Source: Saprospiraceae bacterium
GTDB taxonomy: Bacteria > Bacteroidota > Bacteroidia > Chitinophagales > Saprospiraceae
Length of the DNA: 64,000 nt
Direction of reading: 5' to 3'
Assembly: GCA_016712145.1 (NCBI GenBank)
Contig: JADJRO010000001.1
Coordinates: 1,922,501 to 1,986,500, forward strand
Within the stretch, counting starts at the first letter, position 1. Each line of letters starts with the position of its first letter. The notes under the pieces were generated by a model. It saw only the letters and a list, made by a program, of their open reading frames with translations, had not been told where the DNA came from and ran no database searches. The translations under genes were made by a program, and so were the position numbers. Below are positions 34,287 to 44,034 of this stretch, in pieces.

Positions 34287-34781
34287 AATTATGGTTTTTT
34301 ATTGTGAATGAATGATTTTGAAGGTAAATCGGATGCAAAATAAACAAAAATGCAATGCCCTTTGCCTTGGAAACCAAATTTTTTAATTCAAACTATTGAC
34401 ATAAAAAGCCTTGTTTGATCAAACTAGTTGATATTCTACCTATTGAATTACCTTGGCTAATATAGTTTCGAAACAAATTGATATTAATTTATAATCCTGT
34501 TAACTTAAGTTACATTTTGTAAATTTGTTAGCCACGAATGCACGAATGATTTTGAGTTAAAATGGTATTTGTTTAACTAGGTAACTTAGATATACTACAA
34601 ATTAATATTCACTATTCATTCGTCCTTAATTCGTGCATTCGTGGCGATAAATAGAATTAATACCACGAATACATGATGAATAAATTTAAGTTAATTGAGA
34701 ATACTAAAATTACTCTTTTTTGCCTAATTTAAATGGTATATATGTCTAGTAAAAAATCCAGAAGCTTGTTATAATATTTAT
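34287..34781. repeat. Intergenic region with a 17-bp inverted repeat
   Basis: 495 bases without a gene. GCCACGAATGCACGAAT (34532-34548) is perfectly complementary to 34630-34646, giving a 115-bp inverted-repeat unit with an AT-rich centre. A partial third copy of the word (ACCACGAATACATGA) follows at about 34662-34676. The rest is AT-rich. Confidence 0.7.
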
Positions 34782-36440
34782 TTATCCTCTCAATTCCCTA
34801 CGCAAAACTTTTCCAATATTTGTCTTAGGTAATGATTCCCGAAATTCAATGGCTTTTGGAAGTTTATAATTTGTAAAATTTTCACGGCAATACCGTTCAA
34901 CTTCTTCTTCATCAAGGCTTTTGTCTCGTTTTACAATAAAGACTTTGACTACCTCCCCCGATTTCTCATCTGGAATACCAATAGCAGCAACTTCAAGCAC
35001 TTTCGGATGTCGGGATAAAACTTCCTCAATTTCAGCCGGGAATACATTAAAGCCTGAAACAATGATCATGTCTTTTTTGCGATCCACAATTCTAAAATAG
35101 CCATCGGCATCCATGGAGCCTATATCTCCGGTACATAACCACCCATCAATAATGGTTTTAGCAGTTTCGTCCGGTCGATCCAAATAACCCAGCATGACTT
35201 GTGGTCCCCGCACTTGAATTTCTCCAATTTCTCCAAATCCACACACCCTGCCTGATTCATCTACAATCCTGACATCCGTGGAGGGTACCGGCAATCCAAT
35301 CGATCCCGGTTTGCCATTCCCATCAATGGGATTCAGACTTACCACGGGCGAAGCTTCCGTCATGCCATACCCTTCACTCAAACCGCATCCTGTTAAAGCC
35401 TTCCAACGTTCCGCTACACTGGATTGCAAAGCCATGCCTCCGGCAACCGTGACTTTCAGCGAACTAAAATTGATCTTGCCAAAGTCCGGATGATTCATGA
35501 GGGCATTGTACAAGGTGTTGACCCCAGTCATCAAGCTGATTGGATGCTGCCTAAAAGCCTTGATAATCGAACCAAGATCCCGGGCATTCAGAATCAAGAC
35601 AGTGTTAGCCCCAATGGTCATCATGGCCATCAAATTAACCGCAAAAGCAAAAATATGATACATAGGGAGTGGGGATAAAGTCGTTTCCTTGCCATCCTTC
35701 AGATAATAGCAAATGACTGCCCGGATTTGCTCGATATTGGACAATAAATTATGATGGGTCAGCATGGCTCCTTTACTGACTCCGGTAGTACCTCCTGTAT
35801 ATTGTAAAATGGCGATGTCGTCTGGTTTTACGGTAAATGCTTTGATGGATTGTCTGGCTCCTTGTCTTAAAGCAGTAGAAAAATTGACCGTATTGTGCAG
35901 CTTAAAGCGCGGAACCATCCGCTTGATGTATTTTACTGTAAAGTCTATGATGCTTCCTTTCAGTCCGCCCATCAATTCACCTATTGTGGTAGTAATAATG
36001 ACTTCAATCGCAGTTTTAGATAGTATTTTTTCCAAATTGGATGCAAAATTTTCGACAATCACAATGGCTTTGACCTTGGAATTGACAAACACAAATTCCA
36101 TTTCCCGAGGAGTGTACAATGGATTGGTATTTACGATTACAACCCCGGCCCGTATGGCACCTAAAATGGCAATCGGATATTGAAATAAATTGGGCATCAT
36201 CAAGGCCATCCGATCTCCGGGTTTTAGTCCACGATACTGCAAATACGCTGCAAATGCATTTGACTTGTCATCCAATTCCTTATACGTCATGGATTGACCC
36301 ATAATCGTAAAAGCCTTAAGGGGAGCAAATTTGACAAGGCATTCTGCTACAAATTCTCGTAAAGAGGGGTATAAATCCGTTTTCACATTAGCTGGAATGC
36401 CGGCAGGATAATTTTTAAGCCAGGGCCTTAAGTCGGACAT
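34782..36440 (-). CDS. fadD: Long-chain fatty acid-CoA ligase
   Basis: 552 residues, an AMP-forming acyl-CoA synthetase. The P-loop is YTGGTTGVSKGAMLTH (near residue 215), followed by GYGMTEASPVV, then TGDIGSMDADGYFRIVDRKKDMI with the hinge Asp. The C-terminal catalytic Lys lies in TNIGKVLRREL. It activates free fatty acids for beta-oxidation or lipid synthesis. It is monocistronic, and a glutaryl-CoA dehydrogenase-like gene lies far away at the window's right end. Confidence 0.93.
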   Translation of the reverse strand: MSDLRPWLKNYPAGIPANVKTDLYPSLREFVAECLVKFAPLKAFTIMGQSMTYKELDDKSNAFAAYLQYRGLKPGDRMALMMPNLFQYPIAILGAIRAGVVIVNTNPLYTPREMEFVFVNSKVKAIVIVENFASNLEKILSKTAIEVIITTTIGELMGGLKGSIIDFTVKYIKRMVPRFKLHNTVNFSTALRQGARQSIKAFTVKPDDIAILQYTGGTTGVSKGAMLTHHNLLSNIEQIRAVICYYLKDGKETTLSPLPMYHIFAFAVNLMAMMTIGANTVLILNARDLGSIIKAFRQHPISLMTGVNTLYNALMNHPDFGKINFSSLKVTVAGGMALQSSVAERWKALTGCGLSEGYGMTEASPVVSLNPIDGNGKPGSIGLPVPSTDVRIVDESGRVCGFGEIGEIQVRGPQVMLGYLDRPDETAKTIIDGWLCTGDIGSMDADGYFRIVDRKKDMIIVSGFNVFPAEIEEVLSRHPKVLEVAAIGIPDEKSGEVVKVFIVKRDKSLDEEEVERYCRENFTNYKLPKAIEFRESLPKTNIGKVLRRELRG

Positions 36441-36630
36441 GCTGTTAATATTTTTTGTGAAAGTAATGGAAACTGATGAAAATTAGCTTACCCGGTTGAA
36501 ATCATGTATTTGAGTCTAAATTATCAGCTTAATCAGGCGGATTTTCAAAAAAACATTAGAGCCATTCCTCAAAAAAGTATTAATTTCGCCCCGCTAAAAA
36601 ATTATTTCTTAACCTTTTAAAAATTCCAAA

Positions 36631-38987
36631 ATGTTGGACGAAACAAATTTAATTCCTGACAATGATCCCGAAATCAAGGACGACGAGCTCCTTCAAGCCC
36701 CTAAAAAAGAAGAAGCTGTAGTCAATTTGCTGGAGGAAGTTATTGATTTGGAAACCCTCGTTGAAACCGATGATTTTTCCGGTGCGCACGACGAGTTCGA
36801 CTGGTCTATCAGTAACAAAAATACCCTGAACTACTCACCTGAAGATCAGGAAAAATACATTAAAGACTACGATAAAACCTTCCGTACCATCATCGATGGT
36901 CAGGTACTTCAGGCCCGTGTGGCGGGAACTACTGGAAACAGCGTAATCCTTGATATTGACTATAAATCAGACGGACTGGTTGCGAAAACCGAATTCCGTG
37001 ACCTGGATCCAAAAACAGGGGATCATATTGAAATTTATGTAGAAAAAACAGAAGACGAAAAAGGACACCTGGTCCTCAGCCGTAAAAAAGCAAAATTGCT
37101 TCGCGCCTGGGAAAATCTGGTGGATTCTTACAAAAACGGAACCATTATCAAAGGTTCGGTTATCAGTAAAACCAAAGGCGGTCTGATTGTAGATTGTAAC
37201 GGTTTGGAAACCTTCCTTCCTGGTTCGCAAATTGACATTAAACCCATTACGGACTACGATGCATATGTCGGTAAAGTCATGGAGTTTAAAGTGGTAAAAA
37301 TCAATGAAACCATTAAAAATGCAGTGGTTTCTCACAAAGCCCTTATTGAAGGTGACTTACAAGAACAAAGAGAACAAATCATTTCCGGTCTTGAAAAAGG
37401 CCAGGTATTGGAAGGTACAGTTAAAAACATCACCGATTTTGGAGCATTCCTGGATCTGGGTGGTGTCGATGGCTTATTATACATTACCGATATTTCATGG
37501 GGTCGTATCAACCATCCAAATGAAGTTTTAGAGAAAAATCAGAAAATCAATGTGGTGGTATTGGACTTCGATGAGAATAAAAAACGAATTTCTCTGGGTC
37601 TGAAACAATTACAACCACACCCATGGGAAGTAATGCCTGCCGATATCGTTGAAGGTTCTACTGTTAAAGGTAAAATCGTCAATATCGAAGATTACGGCGC
37701 ATTCCTTGAGATTCAACCAGGTGTTGAAGGGCTTATCCACGTTTCTGAAGTAAACTGGAACAGCCAACCGGTACATGCGAAGGATTTCTTCTTTTTAGGC
37801 CAAGAGTTTGAAGCTAAAGTAGTTACCCTGGATCGCGAAGAGCGTAAAATGTCGCTTAGCTTAAAACAATTGACTGAAGATCCTTGGACTACCATCCAAC
37901 AAAGATTTCCGGCAGGTTCCCGTCACTCTGGTGTGGTTAAAAACCTGACACCATACGGTGTTTTCGTAGAAATGTCTGAAGGAATTGGTGGTATGGTCCA
38001 TATTTCAGATTTATCCTGGACTAAACGTTTTAACCATCCATCAGAATACACCCGCGTTGGAAACAATCTGGATGTTATGATCATGGAAATTGATGCGGAA
38101 AGTCGCAAATTGTCTTTAGGTCATAAGCAATTGGAAGAAAATCCATGGGATACCTTTGAAAATGTATTCCCAGTTGGATCTTACCATGAAGCGACCGTAC
38201 TTAAAAAGACGATCGGGGTTATACGGTTCAGTTACCATATGGTTTGGAAGCTTATGCTCCAGCTAAACACATGAAGAAAGAAAACAATCTTCAGGCAAAC
38301 GTAGAAGAAATTCTTACTGTAAAAGTGATTGAATTTAACCGCGACGATAAGAAAATCATGGTTTCACATGCTAAATATCTGGAAGATGTTAAAAAAGAAG
38401 CTGATGACAATGTGAAGAAAGAGAAAGACGTCGAAACCGTAAAAGTTAAAAAGGCGGTTGAAAAGCAACAATCAAAAATTGAAGCGACTACCCTGGGTGA
38501 AATTGAAGGCTTTAGTGCACTGAAAGAACAGTTTCAGGAAAATGCAAAAGCTAAATTAGCAGCAGCGAGTCCGCTAGCAAATAATGCAGAGCAAAAAGTT
38601 GAACCTGTAACTGAATCTGTAGTTGAAGCAACAGCGGAAGCAGTGGTTGAAACGCCAGCCCCTGTTGCTGAAACCGAAGCTCCCGCTGTAGAAGTTTCTG
38701 AAGAAATCAAGAAACCTACAAAAGCTTCTAAAGGAGATGATTTAAAACTTATTGAAGGAATTGGACCAAAAATTGCTGAATTGTTGATTGCAGATGGCAT
38801 CAGTAATTTCAGAGAATTGGCAGATGCTCCAGTTGATCGGATTAAGGAGATCCTTGAAAAAGCAGGTGCGCGTTACAAAATGCACGATCCAACCAGCTGG
38901 CCTCAACAAGCTGGACTCGCAGCAGATGGAAAAATGGATGAATTGAAAGTCCTCCAAGACCATCTGAAAGCTGGAAAAGCAGAATAG
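36631..38987 (+). CDS. rpsA: 30S ribosomal protein S1 with C-terminal helix-hairpin-helix domain, frame broken once
   Basis: S1 helps the 30S subunit load mRNA, which matters in a phylum without Shine-Dalgarno leaders. Six S1/OB domains are visible, starting at about residues 90 (DGQVLQARV), 175 (GTIIKGSV), 260 (GQVLEGTV), 345 (GSTVKGKI), 435 (GSRHSGVV) and 520 (GSYHEATV). The frame breaks in the sixth domain. Adding one A to the A5 run at 38203-38207 gives VLKKDDRGYTVQLPYG and joins the 36631 and 38244 frames into about 785 residues. A Glu/Ala/Val-rich linker follows, then a helix-hairpin-helix tail (LKLIEGIGPKIAELL, from about residue 700) like that fused to L21 in Bacteroidota. Since S1 is essential, the break is almost certainly a sequencing error. 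Confidence 0.93.
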
Positions 38988-39009
38988 GATTCATTCGAAA
39001 TTTAATAAA

Positions 39010-39040
39010 AAGCCTCTGATTAAGCCCAGAGGCTTTTTTG
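39010..39040 (+). terminator. Intrinsic terminator after rpsA
   Basis: GCCTCTG (39012-39018) pairs with CAGAGGC (39027-39033), followed by T6. Confidence 0.88.
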
Positions 39041-39100
39041 TTTAACTATTATTATAAAAAGTTTAAACAAAATGCCGAAAGTTGTGGTTTACCTTTAGTT

Positions 39101-40579
39101 ATGCCTGAAACGAAAAACATTGCCGTAATTGGTGCCGGTATTTCCGGAATGGCAGCTGCTATTCAATTGGCAGCTAAGGGCATGCAGGTAAGCATTTATG
39201 AAAAGAATGCTTCTTTTGGAGGAAGGGGTCAGGCATTTCAAAAAGAGGGTTTCTTTTTTGATATGGGACCCAGCTGGTATTGGATGCCCGATGTGTTTGA
39301 AGATTTTTTTAATGAGTTTGGGAAAAGCTGTGCAGATTACTTTCAATTGGTTCGCCTGGATCCCTCATATCAAATCTTATTTGAAAACGAACCAGTTGTT
39401 GTTCCGGCACAGGTAGAAGAAACCTATGCCTTGTTTGAATCCATTGAACCGGGAAGCTCCATTTTCTTGCGAAAATTTTTAGACCAGGCCCGAATTAAAT
39501 ATGAAACCGGCATGAAGGATTTTGTAAGAAAACCTTCCTTACACTGGCATGAATTTTTTGAATTGCGCTTGTTGAAAGCTGCATTTCAAATTGAATTATT
39601 TAAATCATTTGAAAAAAGTATTTTTAAGAATATCAAGGATTACCGATTGCGGCAGCTATTGTGTTTTCCTGTGTTGTTTTTAGGCGCTAAGCCTTCTGAT
39701 ACACCGGCATTGTACAGTTTAATGAATTATGCGGATTTGGTATTAGGAACTTGGTATCCTATAGGGGGTATGCATAAATTATTTGAAGCCTTGTATCAAT
39801 TAGCTCTGGAGAAAGGGGTTCAGTTTCACTTTAATACTGCCATCGAAAAAATAAATATCGAACGAGGAAGAACCGTTGGTATTCAAATTCAAAATCAATC
39901 AATTTCCTGTGATGCTATTTTATCTGCTGCAGATTATCATCATACAGAATCCGCATTAATTGATCCGGCCTACCGTCAATATTCCGATGCCTATTGGGAA
40001 TCCAGAAAAATGTCTCCTTCCGCTTTAATATTTTATTTGGGTGTATCAAAAAAACTGGATCAACTCTTACATCATAATTTATTTTTTAAATCAGATTTTA
40101 ATCAACACGCCGCAAACATTTACGATCATCCAGCCTGGCCGGAAAATCCGTTGTTTTATGTTTGCGTACCAAGTAAAACAGATGCTGGTGTCGCTCCCAC
40201 AGGGATGGAAAATCTATTCATTTTAATTCCATTGGCAGCCGGGCTTCAGGATTCTAAAACCGAGCAAGATTCCTTGTTTTCATTTGCAATTGACCATCTT
40301 GAAAAACATACAGGTCAGTCTATTCGGGATTATATTGTTGTCAATGAACGAATGTCTGTAGCAGATTTTTATACTGCATACAATAGTTTCAAAGGAAATG
40401 CGTATGGATTATCCAATGCCCTTTTGCAAACCGCTGTTTTAAAACCACGCATTCGTTCGAAAAAAGTTAAAGGGCTCTATTATGCCGGACAACTGAGTCA
40501 TCCCGGTCCTGGTTTACCTCCCTGTTTAATTTCAGGTCAGATAAGTGCCTTACAATTACTAAAAGATCTTAAGTTATGA
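39101..40579 (+). CDS. crtI: Phytoene desaturase (CrtI family)
   Basis: An FAD-dependent desaturase that introduces conjugated double bonds into phytoene on the way to lycopene. The dinucleotide-binding motif IAVIGAGISGMAAAIQLAA opens the protein, and EKNASFGGRGQAF binds FAD. The C-terminal carotenoid-oxidoreductase signature is GLYYAGQLSHPGPGLPPCLISG. The frame continues upstream to a TTG at 39038 that lies in the T run of the rpsA terminator. ATG 39101 matches the family start and gives 492 residues. It overlaps crtB by 4 nt. CrtN-type desaturases are the main alternative. Confidence 0.92.
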   Translation: MPETKNIAVIGAGISGMAAAIQLAAKGMQVSIYEKNASFGGRGQAFQKEGFFFDMGPSWYWMPDVFEDFFNEFGKSCADYFQLVRLDPSYQILFENEPVVVPAQVEETYALFESIEPGSSIFLRKFLDQARIKYETGMKDFVRKPSLHWHEFFELRLLKAAFQIELFKSFEKSIFKNIKDYRLRQLLCFPVLFLGAKPSDTPALYSLMNYADLVLGTWYPIGGMHKLFEALYQLALEKGVQFHFNTAIEKINIERGRTVGIQIQNQSISCDAILSAADYHHTESALIDPAYRQYSDAYWESRKMSPSALIFYLGVSKKLDQLLHHNLFFKSDFNQHAANIYDHPAWPENPLFYVCVPSKTDAGVAPTGMENLFILIPLAAGLQDSKTEQDSLFSFAIDHLEKHTGQSIRDYIVVNERMSVADFYTAYNSFKGNAYGLSNALLQTAVLKPRIRSKKVKGLYYAGQLSHPGPGLPPCLISGQISALQLLKDLKL

Positions 40580-41421
40580 GTTCAATTCAAATGTATCAGG
40601 ATTTTAGCCGTCACTGCAGTAAAGAGATAACACATCGTTACAGCAGTTCCTTTTCTTTGGGCATCCGGATGTTTGCAAAGCCTTATCGAAGTCCGATATG
40701 TGCTATTTATGGATTTGTAAGATTGGCCGATGAAATTGTTGATACCTTTTATAAAACGGATCAGGATTTTTTATTGAAACAATTTCGGGAAGAAACTAAA
40801 AATGCCATTCAATATCAAATTAGTTTAAATCCAATTTTACAAAGCTTTCAGGAAATTGTAAACAAGTACCAAATTCCAATGCATTTAATCGATGCTTTTT
40901 TAGACAGCATGGAAATGGATTTGCATAAAAAAACATTTTCAAGAGAAGAATTAAAAATATATGTCTATGGATCAGCTGAAGTGGTTGGATTGATGTGTTT
41001 ATGCATATTTGTAAATGGCAACACGGCGCACTATGAAAAACTTAAAACCTATGCAAGCAGCTTAGGTTCTGCATTTCAAAAAATAAATTTTTTAAGAGAT
41101 ATCAAATCGGATTTTGAGGAGCGGGGACGCGTTTATTTCCCAGATTTACAATTACCAAATTTTAGTCATTCTGACAAACGAGCGATTGAACAAGAAATTG
41201 AAGACGAATTTAAAGAAGGTTTAAAAGGCATTCGTCTGTTACCTACTCCAGTCAGGCTTGGTGTGTATTTAGCGTATACTTATTATTGGCGATTGTTTTT
41301 AAAAATTCAACACGCAAAACCGGAACAATTACTTAAAAAAAGATTTCGAATTCCGAATTTTCAGAAACTCATGTTGTTGAGTACATCCTTTGTAAAGGTT
41401 CGATTGAATTTAAATTTCTAG
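40576..41421 (+). CDS. crtB: Phytoene/squalene synthase (CrtB family)
   Basis: 281 residues. It condenses two geranylgeranyl diphosphates to phytoene. The first Asp-rich motif is in VRLADEIVDTF (near residue 53) and the second is INFLRDIKSDFEERGRVYFP (about residues 165-184). The ATG overlaps the crtI stop (ATGA), so the two are translationally coupled. No crtE, cyclase or ketolase is adjacent, so the final carotenoid is not inferable. Confidence 0.93.
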   Translation: MSSIQMYQDFSRHCSKEITHRYSSSFSLGIRMFAKPYRSPICAIYGFVRLADEIVDTFYKTDQDFLLKQFREETKNAIQYQISLNPILQSFQEIVNKYQIPMHLIDAFLDSMEMDLHKKTFSREELKIYVYGSAEVVGLMCLCIFVNGNTAHYEKLKTYASSLGSAFQKINFLRDIKSDFEERGRVYFPDLQLPNFSHSDKRAIEQEIEDEFKEGLKGIRLLPTPVRLGVYLAYTYYWRLFLKIQHAKPEQLLKKRFRIPNFQKLMLLSTSFVKVRLNLNF

Positions 41422-41524
41422 CCTGGATCTAAAATTGGTATCCATCTTTTAAGAATAAAGCATTTTCGAACCCTTTTTTTAGATCCCATTAATTGTTGTT
41501 CTTAAACTTAATTACTTTTACAGG

Positions 41525-42334
41525 ATGGATTCCAAACGTATTGAAGAAATTTGTTGCAAAGCAGTGGGCATTGTCAAAGATGCAGCTTTATTTATTAAAG
41601 CGGAATTAGGCCAGGTACAAGATGATCAAATCCTTGAAAAAGAAAAACACAGTTTAGTATCCTACGTCGATATTGAAACAGAAAAAAAACTGGTTACACA
41701 ACTTCGATTACTGCTTCCAGAAGCTGATTACATCACGGAAGAAAACACAACAGATTCCTTGCCACCCGGAGAATTAAAATGGATCATTGATCCATTGGAC
41801 GGGACTACTAATTTTTTAAAGGGAATTCCAATTTTTTCTATCAGCTTGGCTTTGGTCAAAGGAGAAGAAATTTTAATTGGCATTGTCCATGATATTATGC
41901 AAGATGCATGTTTCTACAGTTGGTTGAATGGTGGCGCGTATTGCAATGGAAAAAAAATTCAAGTAAGTGATGTTAAGCAATTAGAAGAAGCGGTCATTGC
42001 AACCGGTTTTCCATACCAACGAAAATGGATGGATAATTTGGCTCAAATTCTCATAACCATATTAAATAAATCAAGAGGTGTGAGGCGTTTGGGATCTGCT
42101 GCCATTGACTTGGCTTACACAGCATGTGGCCGGTTTGATGGGTATTACGAAACCCGATTAAATTCCTGGGATATGGCTGCCGGCATCTTATTAATTCGGG
42201 AAGCTGGTGGTAGGGTCACTAATTTTGAAGACCATCCGGAAGGCATTTTAAAATCACACCATATTTTAGCCAGCAATGGCAAAATTCACGATGAATTAGC
42301 TGTTTTAACTAAAAATGCAATTCTCGGACAATAA
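41525..42334 (+). CDS. suhB: Inositol-1-monophosphatase family protein
   Basis: 269 residues of the Mg-dependent, Li-sensitive phosphatase family. The metal motif is WIIDPLDGTTNFLKGIP (about residues 90-106), with the upstream Glu in ITEENT and the C-terminal motif NSWDMAAGILLIREAGG. Substrates may be inositol phosphate, a related sugar phosphate or PAP. Subfamily assignment is not possible by eye. It stands alone between crtB and the ABC permease. Confidence 0.9.
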   Translation: MDSKRIEEICCKAVGIVKDAALFIKAELGQVQDDQILEKEKHSLVSYVDIETEKKLVTQLRLLLPEADYITEENTTDSLPPGELKWIIDPLDGTTNFLKGIPIFSISLALVKGEEILIGIVHDIMQDACFYSWLNGGAYCNGKKIQVSDVKQLEEAVIATGFPYQRKWMDNLAQILITILNKSRGVRRLGSAAIDLAYTACGRFDGYYETRLNSWDMAAGILLIREAGGRVTNFEDHPEGILKSHHILASNGKIHDELAVLTKNAILGQ

Positions 42335-42413
42335 ACCGATTTGGTCGAGCGCAATGTATCGGTGATCGAAATCCTGGCAAGTCTAGGCCTTGTCTTGTAT
42401 CTTTGAATACCGG

Positions 42414-43652
42414 ATGAATTACTTCGAAATTTTTTTACTAGCCTGGTCCAATGTTCGCGCCAATTTATTGCGTTCTATTTTGACCTTGGTGATTATAGCA
42501 CTCGGGATCATGGCCTTGGTGGGTATACTTACTTCCATTGACAGTATGATATACAGCATGAGCAGTAATTTTTCATCATTGGGTGCCAATAGTTTTAATA
42601 TTTCAAGAAAATCCACTGAGTTTCGCAGGCATGGCCGAAACAATAATTACAAAGAATCTCCACCATTTACATTTCAGCAAGTCACCGATTTTAAAGATCG
42701 GTTTTCTGATCGCGCGACCGTGACCATTTCATTTAATGGAAGCTCAAACGCTGTAGCACAATATCTCGATAAAAAAACAAATCCGACAACGCGAATTAAA
42801 GGAATTGATGAAAATTTCTTTAAGGTCAATGGATATGAAATTGAAAGCGGCAGAAATTTCTCAAGTCATGAATTGGAAGATGGAAATCCCAAAGCAATTA
42901 TTGGAGCCGAATTGGTTAAACGTCTGTTTGATGAAGTACCAGAAAAGGCAATTAATAAAACCATCTTGATCAACGGACAACATTTTCAAATCGTAGGCGT
43001 ACTAAAATCAAAAGGTGCCAGTATGAATGAGGGTGCAGACCGGAGAATTTTTATTCCATTGCTTCGTGCAAAAATGAATTATGCCAATGCCTTTTCAAAT
43101 TACAACATGGATGTGGCCGTTTCCAATCAGTTGGATATGGATAATATCATTTCTCAGGCCATTGGAATTTTACGTGTCATTCGAGAATTAAAAGCTTACC
43201 AGGATAATAATTTTGAAATCATCAAAAGCGATGGCATTGTTGAATTTTTAAAAGACAATACCGTCAAACTTCGAGGCGCTGCCATTGCCATTGGATTGAT
43301 GACCTTACTAGGTGCCGCTATCGGACTAATGAACATCATGTTGGTTTCCGTAACAGAGCGGACCCGTGAAATTGGTATTGCAAAAGCATTGGGTGCAACC
43401 CGTCAAAATATCATTTATCAGTTTTTAACCGAAGCCATTATTATTTGCCAATTGGGTGGTATTCTGGGAATCTTACTTGGAATTCCGGTAGGCAATATTG
43501 TATCCATCATTATTGGGGGCGACTTTTTAATCCCTTGGGCCTGGATTATTTTAGGTTTAGTGGTTTGTATGATTGTTGGCATCTTATCCGGAATTTATCC
43601 TGCATTAAAAGCAGCCGGATTGGATCCGGTTGAAGCTTTGAGATATGAGTAA
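42414..43652 (+). CDS. MacB-like ABC transporter permease
   Basis: 412 residues from ATG 42414 (MNYFEIFLLAWSNVRANLLRS). The frame opens at a TTG 24 nt earlier. The topology is one N-terminal helix, a periplasmic MacB core domain of about 230 residues, and three C-terminal helices carrying the FtsX signature (VTERTREIGIAKALGATRQNI, then GILSGIYPALKAAGLDPVEALRYE). It belongs to the macrolide/lipoprotein-type exporters that need a separate ATPase and usually a periplasmic adaptor. Neither is adjacent, so this is an orphan permease. Confidence 0.9.
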   Translation: MNYFEIFLLAWSNVRANLLRSILTLVIIALGIMALVGILTSIDSMIYSMSSNFSSLGANSFNISRKSTEFRRHGRNNNYKESPPFTFQQVTDFKDRFSDRATVTISFNGSSNAVAQYLDKKTNPTTRIKGIDENFFKVNGYEIESGRNFSSHELEDGNPKAIIGAELVKRLFDEVPEKAINKTILINGQHFQIVGVLKSKGASMNEGADRRIFIPLLRAKMNYANAFSNYNMDVAVSNQLDMDNIISQAIGILRVIRELKAYQDNNFEIIKSDGIVEFLKDNTVKLRGAAIAIGLMTLLGAAIGLMNIMLVSVTERTREIGIAKALGATRQNIIYQFLTEAIIICQLGGILGILLGIPVGNIVSIIIGGDFLIPWAWIILGLVVCMIVGILSGIYPALKAAGLDPVEALRYE

Positions 43653-43872
43653 TTGTAATTCTGCAAAATTTCAATGCTACAATGCTGAAATTTTAGTCTT
43701 TAGAAAAGAAGTTTATAGTCTGAAGGAAATGCTGCAATGCTGCAATTTCAGTCTTTAGAAAAGAAGTCTTTAGTCTGTAGGAAATGCTGAAATGTTTATT
43801 AATAGCTGGACGTAAGTTGAACCTACGTCCATATTTCCATCGAAGTATTATTAATTTTAGAATTCAATAATA
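43653..43872. repeat. Degenerate tandem repeats and a hairpin left of the IS110-type array
   Basis: Two imperfect copies of a unit of about 55 bp (AGTCTTTAGAAAAGAAGT..., then TAGTCTGAAGGAAATGCTGCAATGC or TAGTCTGTAGGAAATGCTGAAATG) fill about 43690-43797. GGACGTA (43808-43814) and TACGTCC (43824-43830) form a perfect 7-bp hairpin around AGTTGAACC, a word shared with 23371-23383. No gene is seen. Confidence 0.65.
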
Positions 43873-43960
43873 AATGTAACAACTAGTTACCGAAGGCGTC
43901 CCCGCCGAGGTTAGAGGATATTTGCTATTGTGAATCATGCAGAAGTCTTTAGAATGGAAG
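43873..43960. repeat. Repeat unit copy A (left part, interrupted by the IS110-type element)
   Basis: The first 70 bases (43873-43942) are identical to 45523-45592, and the match continues imperfectly to GAATGGAAG at 43960. The unit contains GTAAC...GTTAC and GGCG-TCCC-CGCC self-complementary pieces. The missing right half of this copy (TCTATAGGGAAATGC...) resumes at 45460, directly after the mobile element. Confidence 0.85.
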
Positions 43961-44034
43961 AATCCATGTAATAAAATAAGGCTTAGTTTAGGGTTGAAAA
44001 TTCTCAATTTAATAATCAACTTAAAACCAAGCCT

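Noticed and set aside
38203..38208. Programmed -1 frameshift in rpsA
   Set aside because: The in-phase codons are CTT AAA AAG, which lack an X XXY YYZ heptamer, and the same one-A deficit recurs in unrelated genes. A sequencing error is far more likely.
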